NCBI GenBank assembly: GCA_023313575.1
Contig: JAJTTP010000003.1
Span: 2,356,001 to 2,420,000, forward strand
DNA: 64,000 bases
Direction: 5' to 3'
From: Eutypella sp. D-1
Lineage: Eukaryota > Ascomycota > Sordariomycetes > Xylariales > Diatrypaceae
Shown: positions 20,563 to 33,286 of the stretch, piece by piece
Layout: each line of letters starts with the position of its first letter
Numbering within the stretch: the first letter of the stretch is position 1
The notes under the pieces: generated by a model
The model's database searches: none
Seen by the model: the letters and a program-made list of their open reading frames with translations, nothing else
Told to the model about the DNA's origin: nothing
Made by a program: the position numbers and the translations under genes

Positions 20563-23354
20563 CTTGTCTGTGCGGAGAGATGAAGAGTTCTGATAAGCTA
20601 CACTGACTTGGGTTTGCTGGGACACCGGGATGTAGATTGTCTGTACTGCGAGAAGACGAGCGCTGCATATGATGAGAAAGCGTCTCAGAAATGTGAATAT
20701 TCAAGCCATTTATAATAATGGCTTAACGTCACTCGAATCCAAAACTCGAAGCCATCATGTAGACGAAGCCAATAGGAGACTTTTATTACAAGTCAGTATA
20801 ACATCCCCTAACTGACTAATCTCAATCAAAGTTAGGATATAACTGACCAATGAGCGGATGGGTTTCAGTCGAGAACCTATTGACTAGACCCTGATGTCTA
20901 GGCTAAGCTCCGGCTTTAAAGACTTAGTTACGAAATAACGGGTTGATATAAGACCCCGTTCACGGTTCTCATCCAATCCAACGGGTAGGTAGCTCTTGAG
21001 ATAATAGCCTCAATTAGGCTAACAGTATACGTTAACTGCGACGCGACGTGGGAGTGGACGGCCAAATGTCCGGAGATAGATAGCTCCGGGGGTAACGTCC
21101 TAAGTCCGTTGAAAACCGGAGCTCATCCTGCATATCACCACGCCGACTGTTGCTTGTCTCTAGTCATATTGTTCCATTTATTCTGGATTAGTCTACGGAC
21201 TCCCGCCTTGACTTTGGTTTATACGAGACAAGGACCTTACGTATGCTGCAGATGTGATCTGTTGTGTAGTTAGTGACTCGATTGAAGAGTCCTAGTTCCT
21301 ACTATCGCCCCCACCCTAGGGCGGCTTAGAAGCACGGAGCAGTTATGGCCCAACCATTCGATATAATGATGAGAGAGGTTGCCGTATTTAATAATCTCTT
21401 AATGAAACTCCTAGATTTGCTCAAAATTATAATGTAGGAGAAGGGTTCCTTGTTCTGGCTTTCTAAAGCGCTCGAACTGTTCTCGCAGTCGCCGCATAAC
21501 TACGGGTCGATATAGACCCATGTGTCAGAACTTAATCGATCGTCAAACTGTGGATCACGTATAGGAGATGGTGGTGCTCTCGTTTAGACCAGTGGGTTAG
21601 GTCCTTATGTCCTAGCCTTGCCGCTCACCTGTCATATACTGTAGTTATTAGCCAAGGCGACTTAATTACTAATACTGACATGCTGTCCATCAGCATATAC
21701 CTAAGCTATTTTCGATTCATCGTATCACCTCAATCATCATAATGCTATGTCGTATTCTCCTCTACACTAGGACACCACCCATCCAGATTTGCTTTGTAAG
21801 AGGGGTCCGGGTTAAATCCGAAAAGGTCGGGTTCTTCCATGTGCCATCAATATGCAGAGTTGTAGTTGCATCAGTTCCACGAGGAGGTTACCGTACTATC
21901 TACTGCATCCGTATAATCAATTCCCCGAGTGTCGTACCGCATTGGCGTCGAGGACTGGCAATAATAATTATGTGTTTATAGATAAGTAATCATGATACCT
22001 AAGCGTCGAAAATCACCACTTTTGTCCTGCCAAAATGGCCTTCTTGATTCACAATCCCTTGATTGTCAAGTCAAACCACAGCTCTTCTGTACAGATAAAC
22101 TTTAGCATCCCTGAATGCTAGCGTCCCTTTTTGTGGAAAGCTTCCGCGATATGCACAGTGAGAGGTGATATAGCTCCCTTATTCCCCGCTACCTCGCCGC
22201 CGAAATATGTGAAGTGTTCCATAAACCGAGAACCGAACAGTATCGTAGTCAACTGGTACCCAGACGTTTGGCGATAACATTAGGAATGCCTATCATGATT
22301 TGATTAATATATTTATATATATGTATACGCTTTAATGGTTCGATCACCTATTCGCCCCCTGGTTTCTATTTTGTACCGTGCCGCACAATCTGTATCGTTA
22401 TTCGTGAATATTTGCATCTTCGTCTTCGTCATAGATATAGACACGCCAAACGCAAATTCAAGTACATTAGAGTAGTTGCACAAATCGTCGACCGGTGTCG
22501 ATTGCTGGAAGAGTTCCAACTGGGTAATTCCCATTTGACCCCTTGTTGCTGCCCCATGGGCTCATGTCATTCTCCATGTGGGAGCCACATCCCGCATCCC
22601 AGGTATACGATACGCACTTTAACTGAGATGTAGGAATAGCTAACCGATTCTCAGGAATAGGAAAAAAATCCGTTTCATAATTATTATCCACATTCATAAT
22701 ATGCAGCATCTATTAGGTGCCGAATGTGACGCTGGCTAGATGGGGTTTCAGGGTGAATCGAAGCGCCACCCCGTTTTGTTATTGGCCGATACCTGACGAC
22801 CCCATGGTCCATATAAATAAAGTTGTATTCTGAAGGAGTACAGTCACCTGCTGACATCTCATATCTTATTGATCATTATTTTCGGCGGGAATAGGCGGCG
22901 ATCTGTCCAGATTTGAGGTCGCTTGTGAAGTTCACCGCCTCCCCGCAATTGTTCTGCCTTACAAGAGCAGATCGGATTGGTTCACCGAGGCACCCCTGGA
23001 ATATGCTAGTACTTGGAAGGCTTATACTCAGCAGTGTATGGGGGGCACCATTTGATGCAGAACAGGGGGAGAGTTATCAAATATGGTTAGTTCGTCGTCA
23101 CGTTGCTACGCGATAAGAGTTCGCAGCAGCGGAAATATGCTGCTTATTCTTGGTAGAATTTCCCCATCGGAGATATGCCATACCCAAAGTTTCGTCAGTA
23201 GAGAGGGGTCCAGGTGACTGGTAGTTTTACCATAGTTCGGCCAAACTGTGCTTAGGACTACGTTTAGTTGACTACCCAGGCCTGGTGAGTAGAGTCCAAG
23301 ACAGCAAAAACAACGCCAGTTTCACCACCTTGTCAAGGATCAAACCAGGGGAAT
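20563..23354. other. Long intergenic region between divergent SDR and MFS genes
   Basis: 2.8 kb with no supported gene. Near the SDR it holds an inverted repeat (20703-20724). From about 20.8 to 22.3 kb the sequence is stop-rich and looks like eroded repeat DNA, but I could not identify a source element. The right 500 bp form the promoter of the MFS gene. Confidence 0.4.
20703..20724. promoter_or_regulatory. Inverted repeat before the SDR gene, candidate operator
   Basis: AAGCCAT (20703-20709) and ATGGCTT (20718-20724) are perfect 7-bp arms around an 8-bp AT-only spacer that reads as a TATA-like element on the minus strand. It lies about 140 bp upstream of the SDR start codon at 20562. A binding-site role is inference. 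Confidence 0.4.
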
Positions 23355-24977
23355 ATGATGCCAGACGCTCGAGAAATCACATACGACGATGTACCGGGTA
23401 CTATACACCTTCTCGGTGCAGCCGGTGGCGCAGCCGGCACGGATACAGAGCCACAACTAGTCCTACAACCCAGGCCAAGCAGCGACCCAGAAGACCCACT
23501 GAACTGGACCCGGCGCCGGAAGCTGCTTGCCATCGGCGCGGTATATCTCTACGTCTTCGCCATCGGAATCGCCGCTTGCGTACAGTACTCGGTACTAGCG
23601 CAGATCAGCACCGACACTGGGATCCACATCAGCCAACTGAACCTGGGAACGGGGCTGATGTTTCTTTGGCTTGGGTGGGGGTGTTTGATTTGGCAGCCGC
23701 TCGCGCTCACGTACGGCCGCCGCGGCGTTTACATTACCTCGGCGGTGTTATCCATCATACCGATGGTATGGGCCGCATACTCTTCAGGCGCCGGGCAGTG
23801 GTACGTCCACCGTAGCCTCTTGGGCCTGCTAGCCGCTCCGGTTGAATCGCTGCCAGAGGTCTCGGTACCGGACTTGTTTTTTGCCCATGAGCGGGGCAGC
23901 TATATGGGAATCTACGCCTTCGTGCTCTTCGGTTCCAACTACCTCGCGCCGTTCTTCGCAGGCTTCATCAACGACAGTGCGGATTGGCGCTGGACCATGC
24001 ACTTCGGGTCTCTAGTACTCGCCGCCTCTGCCGTGCTAATTTTCTTCTTCATGGAGGAGACTATGTACTTCCGGAACGACATTGAAGGTGAACATACAAA
24101 TGGGGGAAATGATAAGTCCTCCGTGGTTGTCTGCGAGCAGCAGAGGAGCGAGACATCATCCCCCTCACCTCAGTATGCGACGTCTAAACCCTATGCTCAG
24201 AAGCTCAGGCTGTTCCAGTTACGAGATGGGAGGCTCTCTCCGATGCAAGCGCTACGCAAGAGTCAACGAGCACTCGCCATCTTTGCGTTCTTCCCCAACA
24301 TCACCTGGGCGGGCTTACTGTACGGCACTAATTTAGCATGGTACAACGTCCTGAACGCCACCATATCGCCCCTCCTGGGGTCCTCCCCTTACAACTTCTC
24401 ACCCAAGATGATCGGCGTTGCCTACCTCTCTCCCTTCGTGTTTGGGGCCATAGGCTCGGTGTGGTCCGGTCAAATATCGGATGCGATCATGATGCGCCTG
24501 GTGCGCCGAAACTCGGGCATCCGTGAGCCGGAGCAGAGACTATGGGCGCTGTTGGTCTCCGGGGTGCTGTGTAGCGCCGGCTTAGTCCTCTGGGGTGTCG
24601 GTGCGAGCAAGGGTGTTCATTTCATGGGCCTCATTATTGGCTTCGGACTGGTCGCTCTCGGCATTGTCTGCGCGGGGTCCATCTCGCTCGCGTACGCCGT
24701 CGACTGCTTCAAGGAAATCTCCGGCGAGTCCGTGATCACCATTATCGTCATACGCAACACCATCGGGTTTGCGTTCAACTACGCCATTGACCCTTGGATC
24801 AACTCCATGGGGCTGCAAAACTGTTTCGTATCCGTCGCAGTGATCGCTCTGGTATGTACGTGGTCATTTCTGCTGATGGTGTTGTTCGGAAAGAGGCTAC
24901 GGAAGATGACAGCTAGGAAATATTGGCAATATGTGTCGGAAGACCTTCGCTTACAACCTCGGAATCTGGGATCTTGA
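23355..24977 (+). CDS. MFS transporter of the DHA1 drug-resistance type
   Basis: Single-exon 540-aa protein; two tandem Met codons (23355, 23358) can serve as start. The N-terminal tail holds the SSDPEDPLNWTRRRK box that is typical of fungal DHA1 exporters just before TM1. About 12 hydrophobic segments follow. The loop after TM2 reads LTYGRRGVYI, the family's motif A in a relaxed form. The central loop (about residues 235-300) is polar and low in complexity. TM8 and the end (GISLAYAVD-like text, then NTIGFAFNYAIDPWI) match this group. Such carriers export toxic compounds or metabolites at the plasma membrane. It faces a Zn2Cys6 regulator tail to tail 0.7 kb away, which may or may not control it. 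Confidence 0.9.
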   Translation: MMPDAREITYDDVPGTIHLLGAAGGAAGTDTEPQLVLQPRPSSDPEDPLNWTRRRKLLAIGAVYLYVFAIGIAACVQYSVLAQISTDTGIHISQLNLGTGLMFLWLGWGCLIWQPLALTYGRRGVYITSAVLSIIPMVWAAYSSGAGQWYVHRSLLGLLAAPVESLPEVSVPDLFFAHERGSYMGIYAFVLFGSNYLAPFFAGFINDSADWRWTMHFGSLVLAASAVLIFFFMEETMYFRNDIEGEHTNGGNDKSSVVVCEQQRSETSSPSPQYATSKPYAQKLRLFQLRDGRLSPMQALRKSQRALAIFAFFPNITWAGLLYGTNLAWYNVLNATISPLLGSSPYNFSPKMIGVAYLSPFVFGAIGSVWSGQISDAIMMRLVRRNSGIREPEQRLWALLVSGVLCSAGLVLWGVGASKGVHFMGLIIGFGLVALGIVCAGSISLAYAVDCFKEISGESVITIIVIRNTIGFAFNYAIDPWINSMGLQNCFVSVAVIALVCTWSFLLMVLFGKRLRKMTARKYWQYVSEDLRLQPRNLGS

Positions 24978-25715
24978 CTACCCGTGAAGTATTTCACTAA
25001 AATAATCGGGTGTCTCTTTCGTGCTGAGTTCAGTGTCGGGTTCAACCCTGATACGCGAGATCACTCATGTTATACTATTGTAGCGCCAGGTGAAATCTTG
25101 TCCTGATGGCCAGCTGGCCAGTTTGGTGTAATTATCTTGGTGTATCTCAATAGCATCCCCCCTTTTCCACTTTACTGGAATTGCCCAACTCAAGTTCCAA
25201 CTACTTCATGTCCATCCATGAATAACACAGTACAACCCGCGCATCTAGTGCATATGTCCATTAGCCATTAGCCGCAATCTATCTAAATTTTCCAAAACCT
25301 TCGACCTTCGACACCAACGAGAGAACATCTGCCGCGGGAGTGTTTCTTACCTCTACGGTGAATTCAATTCCGACATACAAGTCACATTAGTGTACATTCT
25401 TTAGACGCCTATGGACATCCATGGCCCGCACACAATTCTAACCAATGCGGTTGGACCGCTATGAAGAAATCAAGTAGCTGATAGCACATAGGTTTCGTCC
25501 ATGAAACCATACCAGCCAAGGGTTTAGACAGACCTCTACCCCTGCCAGACCCTATGATGGCCATCATCCGACACCAATTGCGTCGCATCGCTGGATAGAC
25601 ATCGTCCCACCGATTGGGTTGCTTGGACCTTAATAAGTCGACGCCGTATATGCTGGAGACAGCTGCAGCTCCTCTCTTCCAGGAATCAGAAGGCTTGTCG
25701 ACGAGTACGGTGTGA
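24978..25715. other. Convergent intergenic region
   Basis: 3' flanks of the MFS and regulator genes. No other feature was seen. Confidence 0.4.
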
Positions 25716-27504
25716 TCATGCGAATGATATCAAAATGCTATGTTCCTGCATCACTCTGCAGATTGTCCAGGGGCTGCGTTCGGTAATGGGCAGGGACCAG
25801 ATGATTTCCAGCACCTGTATCGTTGCTCGGATATTACCAAGGCCCAGTGTGTGGAACATGGCCTCCAAATGATTGCGCAGCTGGTTCTGGCGGTATTCGT
25901 CGGTGATGCAGGCCCCAATGACTGCAAGTGCCCACCCGATACTTGTATTTACACGCGAGGTGGGCGAGATCTGCTCTAGGTAGTAGAAAGCCTGATCTAC
26001 CGACTCCGTGATGTATGATCTCTGCAATCCCTCCATTCCATGATGCCCCCCGATTGAGGTAAGGAGATATAAGTGAACGGCATGTTGATGGACATAGCCG
26101 CATATCGCCACATCGCTTCCTAGTGGTGCTGCGGGCACAAAGGATAGGATCTGAGATTGGATCAATGAGAAAGCGATAAAATCGTCAGCCGTCGGGTATG
26201 AAGGCTTTATTCCTGGTGTCATCGACCGCTGGCCCAAATCAAATATGCGCGGTATTAGCAATAAGAGAGGAAGCCAGCAGCCACAAAGTGGTCCGGTATA
26301 TCCATTAGTAACGAGCTGCTGCGCGTGGAATTCCACCTCCGGCCTGATGCTGAATGGTAACGTCTTTGAAGCCGGATCCACTGATATCATGCTCATTGCC
26401 ACCGTGTATACATAATATTCGACGATAAAAGCCTTCAATTGATCGCTGATTACATGTCTGGGGTTTGCCACCAACTCGGCGAGGAGTGGCCCGGTGGCTT
26501 TCAGGTGTTCGAAGATGACGCCATGGATGTCGCCTTTAGCCGTCTATGATCAGTTGCGTTAGCTTTTCCCCTGGCATAATGTAAGCGTCTGCACTAACCT
26601 CTGTGAAACACATAATCAAGGCCCCCAGTGTAACCCAGAGGGGACTTTGCTCGTGGCCGCTGACGTAGTCATTGATAGCATCCTGAAACGAGCGGAGGGA
26701 CATGATGTAATCCTTCTGGGCAAGCGCCTTGGAATGATTTTCGGCTATCGCACGATGAGATGCGCTCTGCGACAGGATAAGCCGAAGGATGAAGTTATTG
26801 GAGTATGAGAGCGGGATCAGCTGGTCAACGAATGGGTTGCTCTCTGTTGATCCATTGAACATACTCAATGATGTACGCGAGAGGTAGTAGCTTAGAAGTT
26901 CAACTGAGCGATTCTCTAGATCCGGAAATTGGGAAAGCTTCTTGGTTATGGCCTCGGTCCCGCCTTGTTGCCAGTGTTGGTAATCCTGTGCGCGATACAA
27001 TACACTGCTCGTCATGGAAGGACTCGCCGGTTCTTCCTTCATCCTGACGATGGAATCATCATTTTGCAATTCACTGTCCGTCTCGTTGACTTGTGTAGCG
27101 CCTCCGGCGTCGGCAGTTGATAGAAACGAAGTTGCAGGATATTGTTCCCAGTCACTAGCTCTATCTTGCAAATGCCACATGGAAGATGAGGACCCATCCT
27201 CAAACGACACAGTGCGACCGATATCTGAGTATTCCTCGGGGCTTGTTGAAGATTCGTCTGCCATCATCAATGATTGGTGGTCATCATTGTCCCGTTGAGA
27301 TGATGCGACACCGAGGCCACCAAGGTGCATATCGCGATGGTTTGATGTAGGCCATTGGCAGTTCAGTCTATTGCGCTTGCATCCGGCACAGATGGGCTTG
27401 GATTCATCGCACTTCTTCTTCCGGGTCCGGCACGTCAGACAGCCAGTGCGGACTCTGAGAATCGGACCACGCTTCCGGGCGATACCTCGTGATGTTGTGT
27501 TCAT
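25716..27504 (-). CDS. Zn2Cys6 transcription factor (fungal_trans_2 type)
   Basis: Two exons, 27504-26599 and 26543-25716, across a 55-bp GTTAGT...ATAG intron with GCTAACG branch point; joining restores CFTETAKGDIHGVIFEHL. The product is 577 aa. Cysteines at residues 22, 25, 32, 39, 42 and 49 form a canonical C-x2-C-x6-C-x6-C-x2-C-x6-C binuclear zinc cluster that binds DNA in the nucleus. A basic run precedes it (RKRGP). A Ser/Asp/Glu-rich linker (about 60-170) follows, and then the helical middle-homology region with LSYYLSRTSLSMF, AIAENHSKAL and LGALIMCFTE. Targets are unknown. Neighbouring MFS and SDR genes are candidates by position only. Confidence 0.92.
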
Positions 27505-30500
27505 TCTGCCGGAACCGGCTTAAACCGGTTGGTCTCCTTAATAATTAGAATGCGGTGAATGACCCTGGAAAAAAGGTCCACGGATCACGAGCGACGACCA
27601 TGTCGGCCGATTACATGTTGACATAAGTGGTACATGAGCGATGAGCGCCGATATCGAACGTGATGATTATGAATATATGGTGTCTACTACAGGCTGGATG
27701 TCAGAAAGTGGAGCGGGGAACTTAAGTAAGCCAGGGAAAACTTCTAAAAGGTCCAAGCCGATGGGGTTATATTCTGATAGGCCCCAGTAAGCAGGCTGGC
27801 AGGCTGCGAGATTCACAGCCACAGCTGATGTATCGAGTCTGTGCTTTTATGTATCATCCGGGGACTCATTCGGCGACTTAACCAGCAATTGCAAGGTTGC
27901 ATCAAGATTGGGACCTACATCTACAGGGGTTTCGAAGACGTCAGCTCCCCACGAACCGGGTGTGGCCTATAGTTACGGTCATATTAAGACAGAAATCACT
28001 GTGCGGATCTGCATAACTATCACAATATGTTGAAATCCAAACTATCGCCAAAGTCCATACTACACTAGGAAGCGATGATACTTGAAGAACACCTCCCTTT
28101 TCAGATTTTGACAGTGACAACCCCTGTTCCTCACATGATCACCTCCCCAGTCCAAAGAGGGTCTAAATGCTGAATGATGACAGGTGTCAAGAGAAACCCC
28201 CACGTAATGAATTCCATGGAGGGCGAGCGCTCCAGCCAATAACTTCCCATGTCGCCGTCTCCTATGCTATCGCTTTACTTTCTCCTACCTACGCGAGGCC
28301 ACCGTTATGTTACACTGGCATCTACACCCTGACGCCCATTTTGTCTCTTCATGTCACCTCTGTCTGGCCCACCGGCGAAACTTTACACTACGACGCAAAA
28401 AAAAAACAAAAAAAGGCAAGCTTAATAATGAGGCGAGCTGCGTGAATTGCTCTGGTCTACCCATGTATCTGGCACGACGGCCCGCACCGTAAAGGTCCCG
28501 GGACATTTTCATGATCTGGCAGTTGCGACCAATCACAATGACCCGAGGAAAATACAGGAGCGGTGTCCGTCCAGGTGGCCATGTTGCAATGAGTCTGCAG
28601 ATTTGCCATGCTGTTCTTGCATGAGATCCCGAGTTTAAGTAGCAAGCTGGGCGATCCAGACCACGACGTACTCTTGGAACATGGGTTACACGGCTTCCTC
28701 AGAGGCGCAAATATTGAAGGGATAGATACGAGAGTCACCAATCATTGGCCGTCGTATCTTAGGCGTTATAGGACTTGCCAAGGTACGTGACGTATGGCAG
28801 ATCCGGCAGTGGTATGCTGGACCTCCGGGCGTTATCAGCGACTGGATCCGAGATTGCACACATAATAGTCGCGATATACAAATTCACATGCCATACGGTC
28901 AGCCTTCTCCTACATCGGCTTCCAGAGGGTGTCAGCAGCAATGTTTTGCTACCAGATTGAGAATTATCCTAGCCACATCGAAAAGACTGGAAGGGTGGAG
29001 GCAGTCGCCAGACCGCTCGCTTTTATACCTCCCATTCTAAAGAAGGATGTACACCGGTTGAAGTTCGGAGGATAATTTTTCGACATTGGCATGCCATAGC
29101 CGGTCGATAGGTTACTTTAGAACCAAAGTAGACATCAACTATACATCCTTAACAGGTTTTAACATAATATTATTGCAATCATGTCATGTTACTATAAAAA
29201 GTGAGACGACCTTGCCATTCCTAGAAAACGATGATGGCAACTTGGGGTGATCATTAACTGCTGTCAAATTTATACCATCACCTTGCCAGTATGTTTATAA
29301 TATCAACAATGTGATAGGTGTGTAGTTGCGGTTTCTCGTAATTAGTCTAATCATAACTAGAGCAGGGATGCATTGTATCTGTTTCGGTGTGCTTGAAATC
29401 AAATAGTCCAGCCATATATATGCAACGCCCGTATAAATTGGCAGCCAATCGCATCACCCTTCATTCTATGCAGACGTGTGTCAAGGGATTTGGTTCATAG
29501 TGAGAGATAAAAGCCAGAGGGCCACAGTAAGGTATATGTACGATATAGGTAGGTTGAATAGTTACTCTGTCCCCTTCTACATCACCGGGGCCGAAACCCC
29601 TCGTATATAAAGATCACTCGCCTGCTGAAGCTAGTGGATGGGGGGGGGGGGGGGGGGGGAAGGGCCGTTATTAACGCCCCAGCCCCTTATCAAGTTACAA
29701 CGTGGCAGTATACTACACAGCCACCCCAGAGGCATCGTCAGTTAGTTATATTGCTACGCAACATGAAGCTCTGTTTTCTCGTCTCTTGGCCCTGAGGAAG
29801 AGAAAATAGGGAGAGAAATGATTAGCAGATAATTAAACCCACAATATCTTGAAGAGAGATCACTTCAACTTTCGTAGCATTTGTCTACTTGTCAAAGGAC
29901 TTTGTTTGCTTGGGTTTTGTGTAGTCAATGGTAGCGTGCTGTATCATAGACTCTGCACCAGCCCAAGAATGCTCTAATCTCCTTTGGGCTCTGAAATCGA
30001 AGCGGAGGGTATTTCGAAAGTATATATGGCACATCGTAGGCCGACCATGGATTTATCCGGCCCCTGGGCGCATATTTTCTCTTACGAGCTGTTGATGGAT
30101 TGCGAATAAAAAAGCAGCATTTGAACGTGGCAACGGTAGTGGCATGCTTCTGGGTATTGTTTAAAAATTGCCCCTAATTCTCATATAGGCACTGAATGTT
30201 AGTGTTACGGAACACCAGAAATCAGCAGCGCCTCAGATGTAGTTCCTAGGTCCGTATAGTCCAGCTCCGAGACACGGAGTCAAGAGTGGATACCGATCGG
30301 GGACGGTCGGGGGGCGGCGTTTTGACACTATAATTAGCCTGCCGTTCTCTCTACGAAACTCACATCATGTCTATTATTTGAAGTCGAAGCATACCAGATT
30401 AGGATCGATTTATCGGTATAGTACGGAGTTCTATGTGGTCTCTTCAATACCTGGGATTTCACCCTTACCATCAATCTCGGCGCTGCGAGTGTTCAAGACT

Positions 30501-30942
30501 AGTGTTTTCGTCAATTGGGACTCGGCAGGGGCAAACCACATAACAGCTTGGTATGCAAGCTGCCGACTGATATATCTGTTCGTTGGACCCGTGGTCTGTG
30601 GATACTACAGTAGTCGGCCAGTGATACCAAGTTCTTTCCAGCAGGTAAAAACAATATCGATAGGCTAGCAAGCCACCCCCGCACATACGCGCACGGAACC
30701 CTGTAGATGAGTTTTACGGCACCGAGTCCTGGGCGTCGATGAGCCTGAATGTTCTTGACCGCCATCGTCCTAATCTTTTCCCTTCACTTAAAGGAGCAGC
30801 ATAGACACTTTCAATCTATTATAGACTTAATTGGGTTTGAAACCCCGAAAACAACCTCCGCCGGGCGCAAAGAGCTGTCGTAGGCTGTGATCTCTTAACC
30901 CCTTTTCACACAATTTCTGCCATTCCAGCCACGACCGCCACC
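27505..30942. other. Long intergenic region without a supported gene
   Basis: 3.4 kb. The part next to 27504 is the regulator's promoter. A run of 20 G lies at 29640-29659. Short frames between 28.1 and 29.0 kb are not convincing. Much of 29.1-29.5 kb is AT-rich. No RNA gene was recognised. Confidence 0.4.
29640..29659 (+). repeat. Poly-G homopolymer of 20
   Basis: Twenty consecutive G, with a few more after one or two other bases. It may form a G-quadruplex. Its exact length is likely to be unreliable in an assembly. Confidence 0.85.
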
Positions 30943-32327
30943 ATGGACCAAGACCGAGAGCCCAGCCCGAATCCCATCGACAGAGTACCGGTCGAGGTCG
31001 CGCGAATGATACTCTCAGCTATGCCTGACATCACATCATTGCGTGCTGCGATCCTGTCGTGTCGGCTCTTCTATCATGTATTTTCAGGAATTGAGACAGA
31101 AATTACGTCGCAGGTGGCGTTCAACGAAATAGATACCAGCGTGCTGCCGGAAGCGATAACCGCGTTCAAATCCTCTTTCTTGCGGCCCCAGGATTCAGGA
31201 CCGGAAAAAATTTAAAGATCATCGCGGATTTTGTCAATCAACATCTCCGCTCACGGCCGACTCCACCCCTATTATGGTCGTTTCAGGAAGTCCTTCGCCT
31301 TGGACGGCTCCATAGCTATGTACGCGATTTGACCAACAGTTCCGCCGCGGCGTGCTTGACCAAGCCCCCTCTTAAACCAGACCGAACCTATCGCGACACA
31401 CCAAGAGATGTGCCGTATCCAACGTGTATTGTACCGGTTTGAAACTTACTGTAATCTTTTCCGCCGGTCCCCGTCGCTGAAACGATCCATGTTGGAAGGA
31501 AAGGAAAAGTTGGTCTTTTTCTCGAACTTTGCTCCTTGGGAGAATGAACAGCTTGGATGTATCCATGACTTTCTAGTAGGACTCGTTAAACCAGGTCAGT
31601 TGCCAAGCACAGCAATCCATTGTGGGATTTGGGGCTCACGAGAAAAATTCCAGCGTGAAACGATATCGCGGAACATGATATTACCTGGGGCTCATACCAT
31701 GTCCCGTACGATAACAAGCTGAACTCGCCCCCCATTCAATACATCCTGTCGCTCCGGTTGGAGAATATACAAAAGATTGCCAGGGCAAAGTCGTATGAGG
31801 ACCGTCATCTGCTTTTGTATTCCAGTCGTGGCCCGCCTGCTACGTATTTTTCTCTCTACGAGGGACTGCACGAAGCAAACGAACCGAATGGCGGCATCTT
31901 ACTGAGAGACTTCCCGCCAAACGATTCAGCCTTCGGAGTGCGACTTATCCAAACTCCGTTCTTTGACGATCCGGATTTTGGTCCGGTGGATGTCTGGCGA
32001 TGGGCACACCAGGAAGAAAGCGGGCACAGTTGGATCTATCGAGAGTATCGTGATAACCTACGCCAGTGGGGTCATGTCATGTGGGACCGGTCTCGACTGG
32101 ATGCGACTAACATCTTCGAGAAACCGTGGGAGGAACTAGACAGGTCGGAAATTCTCTTGAAAATACGAAAGGCCGCGCAGCAACGTACCCACATGCAAGC
32201 TTCATGGGAGCAAAGGGGTCAGGTTTTTAAAAGAGGTGGTACTGGATGGTGGAGCTGGGAGCGAAGTAAAGTGATATGGCCAAAGGGAGGGGAAGCTAGG
32301 CTGAGGACCATGTACAATAATAATTAG
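30943..32327 (+). pseudogene. F-box-type protein pseudogene with three frame breaks
   Basis: The start is clear: a Kozak-like GCCACCATGG, then IDRVPVEVARMILSAMPDITSLRAAILSCRLFYHVF, an F-box-like helix set of a kind that links targets to SCF ubiquitin ligases. The protein then continues in pieces: frame 1 to about 31205, frame 3 from 31212 (KIIADFVNQHLRSRPTPP) to about 31400, frame 1 from about 31408 (CRIQRVLYRFETYCNLF, FAPWENEQLGCIHDFLV) to about 31655, and frame 3 from 31659 (AEHDITWGSYHVPYDN) to the stop at 32327. No GT-AG introns explain the shifts; the first falls on an A6 run. The tail (WRWAHQEESGHSW, SWEQRGQVFKRGG) keeps good coding character. The gene therefore decayed recently, or the assembly has indels. 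The whole would be about 460 residues. Confidence 0.8.
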
Positions 32328-33286
32328 ATTTCTCGATTGAAAACGGCATTCCAGCCCATGCCAGAGGCAGTTGCTGATCGTTGTTATTATGTTCAGCTAT
32401 GTTGCTACAAACATAGAAGAGAGTTAGAGTATTACCTAGCATTAGGGGATGCCATAGGCATAAATATGGCGATGACATCAAAAATGGTTTCTTAGCCAAG
32501 CCTGACCGCGCCATTGAGTCCGCTATGCCTTGCATTAGGTGCTTACTGATAAGCAGTTACTGAGGTCTACTATTAGTTACTTAAGTAGTATCCCATACTT
32601 GAAGGGGACGAGTAAGCTAGGCCTAGGTAGGGAAGACGTGGAACCAGCCCTGGAAGTGGAAGGAACAAAGTCCGAGCTAAGAACTGTCCCAAGAACTTTC
32701 CCCGTGGCCATGTTTGGAAAGGGGTCTGTGGGCTCAGGGGAGGTGCGACCACAGAAGAGTCTCACATGGCCTGATTTAGTATGGCGTCAATTTATCCGTC
32801 TGCTGTACCGTTGGTGTACTGCTGTTGTACCGCTGTACCTTCCCTATTCTCAGAGTCCATCTCCAGGGCTCGTCCGCCCAAGACAGAAAAGAAAAAACAC
32901 CAATCAGCCGTCACATGCAAATGCAAGTGCAAGTGTAAGTGCAATTGTGCAAGCTCAGCTCTGAAGTGCAAATGCTACCTACATTTCTATGTAACTACTC
33001 TATAGATGTTTATTACCAGTGGTACTTTTGTAAATGCCAATCTATTCCAGGTTGACAGCACTAACATTAACACCAACCTACCAACTGCTCTACCCGCTAC
33101 CAACACCGGCACCGGTTCCGGCTCCGGGAATTACAACAATTACCGTTCACCACAGTACCATCTCTTTCCCCTTAATTACCTCATCTACCTCCCGAGGTCC
33201 CTCAATTCTCTTCACCGGGCCTTAATCCTCTAAATTCCAATTTCTTCCCACTGTGGAACACCAACCTTTTTAATCTAACCCCCCAC
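32328..33286. other. Intergenic region, promoter of the Afi1 gene
   Basis: It holds a degenerate 6-bp repeat of TGCAAG/TGTAAG type (about 32918-32950). CT-rich leader sequence then precedes the ATG at 33287. No other gene was seen. Confidence 0.45.

Noticed and set aside
27505..30942. Hidden gene in the large gap, around 28.1-29.0 kb
   Set aside because: Short frames in several phases without domain, splice or codon support.
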